Assembly: GCF_006376615.1 (NCBI RefSeq)
Contig: NZ_VEXQ01000004.1
Coordinates: 186,001-250,000, forward strand
Source: Buttiauxella sp. B2
GTDB taxonomy: Bacteria > Pseudomonadota > Gammaproteobacteria > Enterobacterales > Enterobacteriaceae
DNA: 64,000 nt
Direction: 5' to 3'
Shown: piece by piece, positions 20,354-27,876 of the stretch
Numbering within the stretch: position 1 is the stretch's first letter
How the letters are laid out: each line of letters begins with the position of its first letter
Notes under the pieces: generated by a model
Seen by the model: the letters and a program-made list of their open reading frames with translations, nothing else
Told to the model about the DNA's origin: nothing
Databases searched by the model: none
Made by a program: the position numbers and the translations under genes

Positions 20354-20480
20354 TATACCCTTTAGATTTCGAGTTGCAGGTAGGCGGCCAGGGAGCAAAT
20401 CCCAAGGAGCTTACTAAGGTAAGTGACTGGGGTTTGTGAGTGCAGCCAACACCCCTGCAACTTGAAAGATGACGGGTATA
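20354..20480. repeat. ERIC element (enterobacterial repetitive intergenic consensus)
   Basis: A full-length element of about 127 bp. It contains the ERIC landmarks CGAGTTGCAGG, AAATCCCAAGGAGCTTAC, AAGTAAGTGACTGGGGTTTG and CAACTTGAAAGATGACGGG, with terminal TATAC and GTATA. It fills most of the gap between mtlR and yibL. Confidence 0.95.
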
Positions 20481-20556
20481 CAAAGTCCCTTTTCGCCCTC
20501 TTACGCCGAATGGTGTATCCTTGCCAGCAATGAAAGTTATTCACGGTTAATCAAAA

Positions 20557-20919
20557 ATGAAAGAAATCGAAAAAGCAGAAATCAAACGTCTTAGCGATCG
20601 TCTCGACACAATCCGTCACGAGATGCCTGAGTTGCATCTTATCAATGACGCTGAAAAGTACGCTGAGATGGAAAAAGAGAAAGCGAAGCTGGAAATTGAG
20701 ATCGTGCGTCTGCAAGCGGTGCGTAACCAGAAACTGAGCAAAGAAGCACAGAAACTGATGGCTCTGCCGTACAAACGCCCAATTACTAAGAAAGAACAGG
20801 CAGACATGGGCAAGCTGAAAAAAGCGGTGCGCGGCTTGGTTATCGTGCATCCAATGACAGCCTTAGGCCGCGAAATGGATCTCGAAGAAATGACTGGTTT
20901 TTCTAAGACTGATTTTTAA
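20557..20919 (+). CDS. yibL: YibL family ribosome-associated protein
   Basis: A 120-residue, highly charged, helical protein matching E. coli YibL in length and sequence. The N-terminal half is coiled-coil-like ([13 protein letters not shown] and [14 protein letters not shown]). The conserved C-terminal half includes [20 protein letters not shown] and [12 protein letters not shown]. coli YibL has been reported to associate with ribosomes, but its function is unknown. It follows mtlR as in E. coli and ends in a strong terminator. Confidence 0.92.
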   Translation: MKEIEKAEIKRLSDRLDTIRHEMPELHLINDAEKYAEMEKEKAKLEIEIVRLQAVRNQKLSKEAQKLMALPYKRPITKKEQADMGKLKKAVRGLVIVHPMTALGREMDLEEMTGFSKTDF

Positions 20920-20937
20920 TTTAAACTCTTATTTTAT

Positions 20938-20972
20938 AAAGGGATGTGGCGTTTGCCTCATCCCTTTTTTTT
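20938..20972 (+). terminator. Rho-independent terminator of yibL
   Basis: AAAGGGATG-T-GGC pairs with GCC-T-CATCCCTTT around a four-base loop, followed by a run of eight or more T. It is one of the strongest terminators in the window. Confidence 0.9.
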
Positions 20973-21095
20973 TGGAAAAATCTCTGTTTTCATCATCATT
21001 TGCGACACTTCTCGAGATACACACTTCTTCTTATTTGGTGGCTTTTTCATCCAGGATATTCTCCGAACATCTTCTAACAGTCTTTGTTGCGCATG

Positions 21096-21132
21096 GCGGA
21101 ACATTGATGGTATTGTTCCGCTTAAGGGAACA
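21096..21132 (+). promoter_or_regulatory. Candidate HigA operator upstream of higB
   Basis: GCGGAACA (21096-21103) and TGTTCCGC (21114-21121) form a perfect 8-bp palindrome with a ten-base spacer. A further GGAACA half-site is at 21127-21132, just before the higB start. Antitoxins of this type usually repress their own operon at such palindromes; binding here is inferred from position and symmetry. Confidence 0.55.
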
Positions 21133-21142
21133 GGGATTTTGG

Positions 21143-21421
21143 ATGATCAGAAGTTTTAAACACAAAGGACTTAAAAACCTGTTTCTAAAGAAGCAGTCTC
21201 AAGGACTTCCATGGGAACATGTGCCGCGTCTGCGTAACCGTCTAGCCATCATCGATGCGGCTGAAAAGATAACTGATATCGATATGCCTGGTTATCGACT
21301 GCATGCGCTAAATGGGGATCGAGAAAAGCTTTGGTCTGTGACAGTTTCAGGTAACTGGCGTATCACTTTTGAGTTTATCGACGGTGATGCGTACATTCTG
21401 AATTATGAGGACTACCACTAA
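21143..21421 (+). CDS. higB: HigB-type (RelE superfamily) mRNA interferase toxin
   Basis: A 92-residue basic protein of the HigB/RelE toxin family, which cuts mRNA on the ribosome. The N-terminus [18 protein letters not shown] and the segments [20 protein letters not shown] and [19 protein letters not shown] are typical. The start at 21143 is preferred because the open frame upstream to 20972 crosses the likely operator and lacks homology. The toxin gene comes first, as in other higBA pairs, and its stop TAA shares its last base with the antitoxin ATG. The pair sits at a break in E. coli-like gene order. Confidence 0.9.
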   Translation: MIRSFKHKGLKNLFLKKQSQGLPWEHVPRLRNRLAIIDAAEKITDIDMPGYRLHALNGDREKLWSVTVSGNWRITFEFIDGDAYILNYEDYH

Positions 21422-21705
21422 TGAAAATGAAAAATCCCCCACACCCAGGGGCGATTATTCAGGAAGCGCTGGATGAACTTAACGTTAGCTTGCGCGAGTT
21501 TGCCAAAGCGATGGATATTGCACCATCAACAGCAAGTCGTTTGTTAACTGAAAAAGCAGCGCTTACACCTGAAATGGCGATTAAGTTAGCGGTCGTTATC
21601 GGAAGTTCAGCTGATGTATGGTTGAAGTTACAAAGTGCGTACAGCCTTGCAGAGGCTGAGAAAATGGTCGATGTTTCTCGTTTGCGCAAACTTGCCGCTG
21701 TGTAA
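21421..21705 (+). CDS. higA: HigA-type antitoxin with XRE-family helix-turn-helix
   Basis: A 94-residue antitoxin. The N-terminus [20 protein letters not shown] is the HigA/VapI signature, followed by a helix-turn-helix ([20 protein letters not shown]) and the tail [16 protein letters not shown]. It should bind HigB and repress the operon at the palindrome near 21096. ATG codons at 21421 and 21427 are both possible starts; the first overlaps the toxin stop by one base. Confidence 0.92.
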   Translation: MKMKNPPHPGAIIQEALDELNVSLREFAKAMDIAPSTASRLLTEKAALTPEMAIKLAVVIGSSADVWLKLQSAYSLAEAEKMVDVSRLRKLAAV

Positions 21706-21709
21706 TAAA

Positions 21710-21731
21710 GCCAGCAGGTTTCCCCGCTGGC
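21710..21731. terminator. Hairpin between convergent higA and ghrB
   Basis: GCCAGC and GCTGGC arms, with inner GG/CC pairs, sit in the gap between the convergent higA and ghrB stops. There is no long T run, so terminator strength is uncertain. Confidence 0.55.
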
Positions 21732-21739
21732 CTCAATGT

Positions 21740-22714
21740 TTACTTCAATACCTGCGGGTTCACGCAGTTTTCTTTCACATTGCCGCTCAGGGCTGCAATT
21801 AAATTATCCACCGCGCAAGCCGCCATGTTGTAGCGCGTTTCATGTGTTGCAGAACCGATATGCGGCAAAGCCACGACATTCGGTAAGCTGAGCAGCGGGG
21901 AGTCAACAGGCAGCGGTTCTTGCTCAAAGACATCCAGACCTGCGGCGTGAATTTTTCCGTCTACCAGCGCCTGAATTAACGCTTTCTCATCGACAACAGG
22001 GCCGCGCCCGGCGTTAATCAAAATAGCCGAGGGCTTCATTTTCGCCAGTTGTTCTGCACCAATCAGATGATAAGTTTCATCCGTCAGCGGCAAGGAAATA
22101 CAGACGAAATCTGATTCCGCCAGCAGTGTATCCAGGTCGCAATAGCGAGCGTTAAAACGGTCTTCTGCTTCCTGATGGTGGCGGCGAGCATTATACAGAA
22201 TCGGCATGTTGAAACCGAAGTGAGCACGCTGCGCCAGCGCCAGGCCAATGCGGCCCATGCCCAGAATTCCTAGTGTTTTGTGATGTACATCGATGCCAAA
22301 CCAGTCAGGGCCGATGCTGCCTTTCCATTCGCCCGCTTTGACTCGTTCAGCCACTTCCACCGCACGGCGTGCAGTGGCCAGTACCAGTGTCATCATGGTG
22401 TCGGCCACGGTTTCTGTCAGTACCGTTGGCGTGTGCATCAGGGCGATACGGCGAGCGCTCAGCGCATCCACATCAAAATTGTCGTATCCAACCGAGACAG
22501 TTGAGGCGGCGCGTAGCTTAGGTGTGTGCTCTAAAAACGTTTTATCTACTTTTTCGCTGGAACCCAGAATACCTTCCGTATTGGCAAAAGCCTGTGCGTT
22601 TTGCTTGATTGTCTCAGGGCTTAAATCGCTCAGTTGAGTGACGGTGAAATGACTTTCAAGGCGGGCAAGCAGGTCGTCAGGTAACGTTTTATAGAGGATG
22701 ACGGGCGGCTTCAT
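21740..22714 (-). CDS. ghrB: 2-ketoaldonate/glyoxylate/hydroxypyruvate reductase GhrB
   Basis: A 324-residue D-2-hydroxyacid dehydrogenase, the same length as E. coli GhrB (TkrA/YiaE). The NAD(P) site is [17 protein letters not shown]; catalytic residues are Arg in [10 protein letters not shown], Glu in FEQEPLP and His in [13 protein letters not shown]. coli GhrB reduces glyoxylate, hydroxypyruvate and 2-keto-gluconate-type acids. Here it is the last gene of a kguE-kguK-kguT cluster and takes the place of KguD, which reduces 2-keto-6-phosphogluconate. That link is inferred from position; free 2-ketogluconate remains an alternative substrate. Confidence 0.93.
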   Translation of the reverse strand: MKPPVILYKTLPDDLLARLESHFTVTQLSDLSPETIKQNAQAFANTEGILGSSEKVDKTFLEHTPKLRAASTVSVGYDNFDVDALSARRIALMHTPTVLTETVADTMMTLVLATARRAVEVAERVKAGEWKGSIGPDWFGIDVHHKTLGILGMGRIGLALAQRAHFGFNMPILYNARRHHQEAEDRFNARYCDLDTLLAESDFVCISLPLTDETYHLIGAEQLAKMKPSAILINAGRGPVVDEKALIQALVDGKIHAAGLDVFEQEPLPVDSPLLSLPNVVALPHIGSATHETRYNMAACAVDNLIAALSGNVKENCVNPQVLK

Positions 22715-22775
22715 GACGTTCTCCGTTAAACAGTTAAATACAGACCAGGCGGTATAGCGACCGCCTGGCTTGGGA

Positions 22776-24059
22776 TTAGGCGTGGTGTGCTGCCACCGGA
22801 ACTTGTTGGTTTCTCGCAGGTTTCACTATCAGAGTTAGCCACACTGAAGCGAGCAATGCTACCCCCATAAAAATGTAGGAAGCGGATGGGCTGCCTGTTG
22901 CACCGTTAAGGTAGCCAACAAACCAGGACCCGACAAACGAGCCCAGCGCACCCATGCTGTTAATTAATGCCATCGCACCACCGGCGACGTTTCTTGGCAG
23001 CATTTCTGGGATAATCGCAAAGAATGGGCCGTAGGGGGCGTACATCGCGGCACCAGCAATCACCAGCAAGGTGTAGGAAACCCAGAAGTGATTAGCACCG
23101 ACCAGCCAGGAGCCGAGGAATGCCAGTGCGCCAATCAGCAGCAGTGGCCAGACAAACAGTTTGCGGTTCTGCATTTTGTCCGAGGCCCAGGAAACCACAA
23201 TCATCGCAACTGTTGCCGCGAGATAAGGCACTGACGAAAGCCAACCCACTTCCACCATTCCCATGCCCGTAGCACCTGCGCCACGAATAATAGACGGCAA
23301 CCACAGCACGAAGCCGTACACGCCGATACTCCAGCAAAAATATTGCATACACAGCAGCACGACATTGCGCGAACGGAATGCTTCGCTGTAGTTACGCACG
23401 GCTTTGATGCCTTCTTGTTCTTTCTCCAGTTGTGCCTGCAATGCGGCTTTTTCCGTATCAGACAGCCAACCCACCTGCGAAGGTTTGTCTTTTACCAGCA
23501 CCCACCAGGCGAACGCCCAGAGAACGGCCGGAATACCTTCAATGATGAACATTTCACGCCAGCCGAGAGCCTGAATCAGGTAACCTGAAACCACCGACAT
23601 CCACAGTACGGTGACCGGGTTGCCAAGGATCAAGAAGGTATTGGCGCGTGAGCGCTCGGACTTGGTAAACCAGTTGCTGATGTAAATCAACATCGCGGGC
23701 ATTACCGCGGCTTCAACAATACCGAGTACGAAGCGAATCGCCGCCAGCGCGGGAATGTTGCTGACGACACCGGTCAATGATGCACAGCCGCCCCATAAAA
23801 TCAGGCAGACGAAGATAAGTTTGCGCACGCTGCGGCGTTCGGCGTACATAGCCCCGGGGATCTGGAAGAAGAAATAACCGAGGAAAAACAGTGCCCCGAG
23901 TAACGACGAAATCCCTTTGGTGATACCAAGATCTTCGTTAATACCCGCAGCGGAAGCAAAACTAAAGTTGGCACGATCGAGGTACGCCAGGCTGTACGTG
24001 ATGAACACGATAGGCATGATATACCACCAACGTTTTGGTGCGATTGTATTGGTTTTCAT
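22776..24059 (-). CDS. kguT: MFS transporter, probable 2-ketogluconate permease (KguT-like)
   Basis: A 427-residue, 12-segment major facilitator of the anion:cation symporter type that carries sugar acids. Family traits include [20 protein letters not shown] at the start, [35 protein letters not shown] and [13 protein letters not shown]. It lies between kguK and ghrB on the same strand. With the neighbouring PfkB kinase, sugar isomerase and LacI regulator this matches the kgu operon of Pseudomonas and some enterobacteria, so 2-ketogluconate is the best substrate guess. Other aldonates or ketoaldonates cannot be excluded. Confidence 0.85.
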   Translation of the reverse strand: MKTNTIAPKRWWYIMPIVFITYSLAYLDRANFSFASAAGINEDLGITKGISSLLGALFFLGYFFFQIPGAMYAERRSVRKLIFVCLILWGGCASLTGVVSNIPALAAIRFVLGIVEAAVMPAMLIYISNWFTKSERSRANTFLILGNPVTVLWMSVVSGYLIQALGWREMFIIEGIPAVLWAFAWWVLVKDKPSQVGWLSDTEKAALQAQLEKEQEGIKAVRNYSEAFRSRNVVLLCMQYFCWSIGVYGFVLWLPSIIRGAGATGMGMVEVGWLSSVPYLAATVAMIVVSWASDKMQNRKLFVWPLLLIGALAFLGSWLVGANHFWVSYTLLVIAGAAMYAPYGPFFAIIPEMLPRNVAGGAMALINSMGALGSFVGSWFVGYLNGATGSPSASYIFMGVALLASVWLTLIVKPARNQQVPVAAHHA

Positions 24060-24084
24060 AGGCTAGCCTCTATGTTGAGGTGAG

Positions 24085-24120
24085 TCGCATCATGCCGGAT
24101 GTAGGGTACAGCCGATGCGA
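24085..24120. repeat. Inverted repeat between kguK and kguT
   Basis: TCGCATC (24085-24091) and GATGCGA (24114-24120) flank ATGCCGGATGTAGGGTACAGCC. It lies in the 68-base gap between two operon genes and may form a stabilising or attenuating hairpin in the mRNA. Confidence 0.45.
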
Positions 24121-24127
24121 TTTTCGT

Positions 24128-25066
24128 TTATTCGCCAAGCGCGCTTCGGGTCGGTAACCCTTCGCTATCGCCGATGACTTGTATCGCCAGTGAGCCGATT
24201 TTATTACCGCGGCTAACGGCATGTTGTAAGGATTTACCCTCAAGCAGAGCGCTTATCACCCCAACGGCAAACCCATCGCCCGCACCAACGGTATCGACCA
24301 CGTTGTCGACTTTTACGGCGCTCACCGCACCTTTCTCGCCGGATGCACTTTTGAACCACGCGCCGTCAGCGCCAGTTTTCAGGACCACCGCTTTCACGCC
24401 GTGGTCGAGATAGAAATCGGCAATCGCCTCTGGTGTTTTTTGCCCAGTAAGCAGAGCGCCTTCACTCAGGCCTGGCAGCACCCAATCGGCCTGAAAAGCG
24501 AGATTATTCAACTGCTTCACCATTTCTGCTTCACTTTTCCACAGCACAGGACGCAAATTGGGATCAAAGGAGATAGTTTTCCCTTTCTGTTTCATCACGC
24601 TTGCGGCGTGGTTGAGCAGTTCTAACGAACTTTCAGAGAGTGCTGCTGCCACGCCGCTCAGGTGCAAATGACGTGCAGAACAAAAATACTCTTCATTAAA
24701 GTCAGCTTTAGACAGATGGCTTGCAGCCGATCCTTTGCGGAAGTATTCCACAATGGGATCGGTTCCATTTTCGGCCCTGGATTTAAGCTGGAAACCTGTG
24801 GCGTAGCGTTTGTCGATGGCCACGCCACGGCTGTCGATATGCTCCTTTGCTAGTTGCTGTAATACGTAACGGCCAAAAGAGTCGTCGCCCACACGGCTGA
24901 CCCAACCGACCTTCAGGCCAAGACGTGCAAGCCCTGTGGCAACATTCAGCTCAGCCCCCGCCACACGTTTAACAAAGTGCTCAGCAGTTGCCAATGATCC
25001 CGTTTCGCTGGCGACAAACATCGCCATCGCTTCGCCAATTGTGATGACATCAAGTTGCGTTGGCAT
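24128..25066 (-). CDS. kguK: PfkB family kinase, probable 2-ketogluconokinase (KguK-like)
   Basis: A 312-residue PfkB/ribokinase family sugar kinase. It has the N-terminal DVITIGEAMAMFV, the substrate lid AGAELNVATGLARLGLKVGW and the catalytic signature VVDTVGAGDGFAVGVISALL with the base Asp. It probably phosphorylates 2-ketogluconate to 2-keto-6-phosphogluconate. KDG kinases of this family look similar, but a separate kdgK is present at 60412, which supports a different substrate here. Its start lies three bases after the kguE stop. Confidence 0.86.
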   Translation of the reverse strand: MPTQLDVITIGEAMAMFVASETGSLATAEHFVKRVAGAELNVATGLARLGLKVGWVSRVGDDSFGRYVLQQLAKEHIDSRGVAIDKRYATGFQLKSRAENGTDPIVEYFRKGSAASHLSKADFNEEYFCSARHLHLSGVAAALSESSLELLNHAASVMKQKGKTISFDPNLRPVLWKSEAEMVKQLNNLAFQADWVLPGLSEGALLTGQKTPEAIADFYLDHGVKAVVLKTGADGAWFKSASGEKGAVSAVKVDNVVDTVGAGDGFAVGVISALLEGKSLQHAVSRGNKIGSLAIQVIGDSEGLPTRSALGE

Positions 25067-25069
25067 GGC

Positions 25070-25819
25070 TTACTCCTCGCGTAATAAGTTGACGTAATGA
25101 CGGGTTACAGCCGTCAGATCGCGGCCTTCCAGCGGAAATTCGATACCGCGCGGTGCATCGGCGGGCAGATTGTTCAGTAATTCCAGCCAGCGTGGTTCGG
25201 CATCATCCAACGCAATGGCCCGATAATGGTAATGGTGCGCGACAGCCGCTTTGACGTGGATATAGCTGACTGAAGGCGCAAGAACACGTGCCGCCGCTTC
25301 TGGCGACTCGTCCACCCACAGCCAGTTCGCCATATCAAACGTTAGTGTCACAGGAAGGTTTAATACATTACAGGCGGCCTGGAAGCGCTGCATGGGCGCA
25401 AGCTTGCCGAAGTTTGTCTGATCATTTTCCACCACCAGTGGCACATCGCTTTTTTCAAGCCACTGCTGCAAAAGGGAAAACTGTTGGCTGCTGCGAAAAT
25501 TACCGAGAGAGAGTTTCAGCCATATGGCGTTGAGCTGGTGGGCTTCGAGCAGCAACGACGGAATGAGCGGATTGAGATTGCCGTCTTCAACAAACAGTGG
25601 CTCTGGTGCGGAATAACAGGCCTTGAGATTATGTTTACCGATTTGCTGCGCCAGGTCTGGCAGGGCATCAAGCTGGGCTGGGCTAAATAATTCGCGGCGA
25701 ATTTCTACGCCGTCAGCGCCAGCATTCGCGATAATCGGTAACAAGGCTTGTTGGCCACCTAATGCGGCGATGCGGTCATGGCCATACGCGGCAGTGACGA
25801 CAATAATGGTTCTCGGCAT
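25070..25819 (-). CDS. kguE: Sugar phosphate isomerase/epimerase family protein (KguE-like)
   Basis: A 249-residue TIM-barrel protein of the AP endonuclease 2/xylose isomerase-like family. Metal ligands expected in such barrels are visible in WLKLSLGNF, VVENDQTNFGK, LTFDMANWLWVDE and VSYIHVKAA. It is first in the cluster kguE-kguK-kguT-ghrB. In Pseudomonas the homologous KguE belongs to 2-ketogluconate use, but its exact reaction is not well defined. An operator-like palindrome lies 50 bases upstream. Confidence 0.84.
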   Translation of the reverse strand: MPRTIIVVTAAYGHDRIAALGGQQALLPIIANAGADGVEIRRELFSPAQLDALPDLAQQIGKHNLKACYSAPEPLFVEDGNLNPLIPSLLLEAHQLNAIWLKLSLGNFRSSQQFSLLQQWLEKSDVPLVVENDQTNFGKLAPMQRFQAACNVLNLPVTLTFDMANWLWVDESPEAAARVLAPSVSYIHVKAAVAHHYHYRAIALDDAEPRWLELLNNLPADAPRGIEFPLEGRDLTAVTRHYVNLLREE

Positions 25820-25868
25820 TAACTTCTCCGGAGTGGTTACATCTTAATAACGTATCTATTACGCTAAA

Positions 25869-25882
25869 TGGAACCGGTTCCA
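25869..25882 (-). promoter_or_regulatory. LacI/PtxS-type operator upstream of kguE
   Basis: The perfect 14-base palindrome TGGAACCGGTTCCA has the central CG typical of LacI-family sites. It differs at only two symmetric positions from the Pseudomonas PtxS operator TGAAACCGGTTTCA. It lies between kguE and the regulator gene, so the regulator at 25931 probably represses the kgu operon here. Confidence 0.8.
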
Positions 25883-25930
25883 AAGAAAAGCCAGGCATGC
25901 TTAATTTATGATCGCTATCACGAACAAAGA

Positions 25931-26950
25931 TTATCGGGCGGTCGAGCCGCGGATGATTAACTCGCCGGAAAAAACCTGCTCGCAGACGGAGTCGTTACCG
26001 CCTTCGATGCGCTTCACGACTTGTTGGAGAGCGGCGTAACCAATCTGCCAGGTTGGCTGTTTGAGGGTGGTTATCCCCACACCGGCAAGCTCTGCCCACT
26101 CGAGTTCATCGAATCCCAACAGGCCAATATCGCTGCCCCAATGCAGGCCGATGCGACGTAAGGATCGCGCAACTTGAAGTGTGAGTGCGCCGTTCGCGGA
26201 AATAACCGCCTTACGCATTCCACGGTGGTGAGTGTGAAACTGACGCAGCGTGTTATCCATTAAATCGGCTTCGTGCAACGGGACTTCTGCGTTTACGGCG
26301 ACAATTCCAGGATAGCGTTCGAGAGTGGCGTAAAAAGCATTCAGGCGTTCCCGGCGCGTGTTTACTGTGCCGAGCGGTTCGCTTAGAAAAAGAATCGCTT
26401 CAAAGCCTTGTTCGACAAGGTGTTCGGTTGCGGTTGTTGCGGCTTGAGTGTTATCCAGACCCACCACATCACAGGCAAAATCAGGAATTTTTCGATCAAT
26501 TAGCACCATCGGTAACGCGGATTGTTGCAGGCGATTAAGACCTTCCTCGCGCATACCAACCGCATTTACCACAATGCCTTCCACCTGATAACTGTGCAGC
26601 AAATCCAGATAATGCAGCTCCTGATCCACTTCGTTATTGGTGTTACAGACCAGCGGCGTAAAGCCTTTTTCACGGCATGCTGCTTCAATGCCGCTCAGCA
26701 CATCAACAGAATAGGGATTGGTAATATCAGCGATAATTAGGCCAATTAAACGGGTGCGCCCGCGTTTAAGGCCGCGAGCCATCTGGCTTGGGCGGTAATC
26801 GAGTTCAGCAATCGCGATTTCGATGCGCAGCCGTAGAGAGTCCGACAGCACGTTTTGCTCGCCGTTAAGATAGCGTGAAACACTGGTTTTTCCGGTTTTT
26901 GCCGCTTTCGCGACGTCGCTTATCGTTGGGCGTGCAGCCTTGTTGTTCAT
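25931..26950 (-). CDS. LacI family repressor of the 2-ketogluconate cluster (PtxS-like)
   Basis: A 339-residue LacI/GalR regulator. The helix-turn-helix and hinge occupy the first 60 residues (ISDVAKAAKTGKTSVSRYLN). The periplasmic-binding-type effector domain follows, with LIGLIIADITNPYSVDVLSG and GSDIGLLGFDELEW. The ATG at 26950 has GGAG six bases upstream; the longer frame from 27001 is rejected. It lies upstream of kguE on the same strand and is followed by the palindrome at 25869. By analogy with PtxS the effector would be 2-ketogluconate or its phosphate. Confidence 0.88.
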   Translation of the reverse strand: MNNKAARPTISDVAKAAKTGKTSVSRYLNGEQNVLSDSLRLRIEIAIAELDYRPSQMARGLKRGRTRLIGLIIADITNPYSVDVLSGIEAACREKGFTPLVCNTNNEVDQELHYLDLLHSYQVEGIVVNAVGMREEGLNRLQQSALPMVLIDRKIPDFACDVVGLDNTQAATTATEHLVEQGFEAILFLSEPLGTVNTRRERLNAFYATLERYPGIVAVNAEVPLHEADLMDNTLRQFHTHHRGMRKAVISANGALTLQVARSLRRIGLHWGSDIGLLGFDELEWAELAGVGITTLKQPTWQIGYAALQQVVKRIEGGNDSVCEQVFSGELIIRGSTAR

Positions 26951-27013
26951 GATTATCTCCGAGGGTAACTTTCGGGAGAGTAACATAAATTTTGTGCCCA
27001 AGTGGGCGGTGAG

Positions 27014-27039
27014 ATTCCCTCTCCAGGAAGAGAGGGAAT
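27014..27039. repeat. CCCTCTC-type dispersed hairpin between yiaD and the LacI gene
   Basis: ATTCCCTCT (27014-27022) pairs with AGAGGGAAT (27031-27039). It is one of five related hairpins in gene gaps of this window and lies just downstream of yiaD on the reverse strand. Confidence 0.65.
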
Positions 27040-27046
27040 AAAAAAC

Positions 27047-27709
27047 TTAAGACAGCGGACTCAGCGTAATCTCTACGCGACGGTTCTGCGCTTTACCTTC
27101 AGCAGTGCTGTTGCTGGCGATTGGATTAGCGGGCCCCATACCTGTGGTGCGTACGCGGTTTGCTGCCACGCCCTGGGTGATAAGTGCGCTGCCCACGCCG
27201 TCTGCACGTTGCTGGGAAAGCTTCATGTTTAGCTCATTGCTACCGGTGCTGTCGGTATAACCCACGACGTTAACCGCAGTTTTTGGATATTCTTTTAATA
27301 CCATCGCCACACCGGTCAGGGTGTTCGCGCCAGCAGGTTTAAGTGTCGCGCTGCTGCTGTCGAAGGTGACATTATTTGGCATGTTAAGCACGATGTTGTC
27401 GCCATTTCGCGTCACACTCACACCCGTTCCCTGCATTTTTTCACGAAGTTTAGCTTCCTGCACATCCATGTAGTAACCAACACCACCACCTAATGCAGCA
27501 CCTGCTGCTGCACCAATTAGAGCGCCTTTGCCGCGATCTTTTTTCGAAGAGGAGAGCACGCCAACGCCAGCACCTACCAGAGAGCCAATACCTGCTCCGA
27601 TCCCCGATTTTCCTGCTTCACGTTCGCCAGTGTAAGGGTTGGTAGTACAACCAGAAGCTGCTAACGTGCCGCAAACGATAGCGGCAATCATCATGACGCG
27701 TTTTTTCAT
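27047..27709 (-). CDS. yiaD: OmpA-domain outer-membrane lipoprotein YiaD
   Basis: A 220-residue lipoprotein like E. coli YiaD. The signal peptide ends with the lipobox LAASGC. A glycine-zipper region follows (SGIGAGIGSLVGAGVGVL and GALIGAAAGAALGGGVGYYM). The C-terminal OmpA-like domain that binds peptidoglycan contains NVVGYTDSTGSNELNMKLSQ and ends NRRVEITLSPLS. In E. coli it was found as a suppressor of BamD defects, which points to an envelope-assembly role. The start at 27709 is set by the lipoprotein signal and AAGGAAATGAG upstream; the frame beyond it is not coding. Confidence 0.94.
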   Translation of the reverse strand: MKKRVMMIAAIVCGTLAASGCTTNPYTGEREAGKSGIGAGIGSLVGAGVGVLSSSKKDRGKGALIGAAAGAALGGGVGYYMDVQEAKLREKMQGTGVSVTRNGDNIVLNMPNNVTFDSSSATLKPAGANTLTGVAMVLKEYPKTAVNVVGYTDSTGSNELNMKLSQQRADGVGSALITQGVAANRVRTTGMGPANPIASNSTAEGKAQNRRVEITLSPLS

Positions 27710-27822
27710 CTCATTTCCTTTGTGAATTTGATAACTCAACCGCATATTCAGCGGCGGTTGATTATGCCGTGTGAATGCGCAGAAGTTTCTATAGAGTCGT
27801 CTGAATTTGTAAACAATATTGA

Positions 27823-27838
27823 GCGGTCTCCAGACCGC
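27823..27838 (+). promoter_or_regulatory. Perfect palindrome in the bisC 5' region
   Basis: GCGGTCT-CC-AGACCGC lies 38 bases before the bisC start, in the 167-base divergent gap with yiaD. It could be an operator or a hairpin in the leader; no known regulator is assigned. Confidence 0.4.
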
Positions 27839-27876
27839 CACCTGCCCACTACCTGCAAAAAATAGGGGAGCCCGAA

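Noticed and set aside
20972-21142. N-terminal extension of HigB
   Set aside because: The added 57 residues do not match HigB proteins and would cover the likely operator; the known family N-terminus begins at 21143.
24128-25066. Second kdgK (KDG kinase)
   Set aside because: It is PfkB-like, but the true kdgK at 60412 has the E. coli context, and this gene sits in a 2-ketogluconate cluster with a PtxS-like site.
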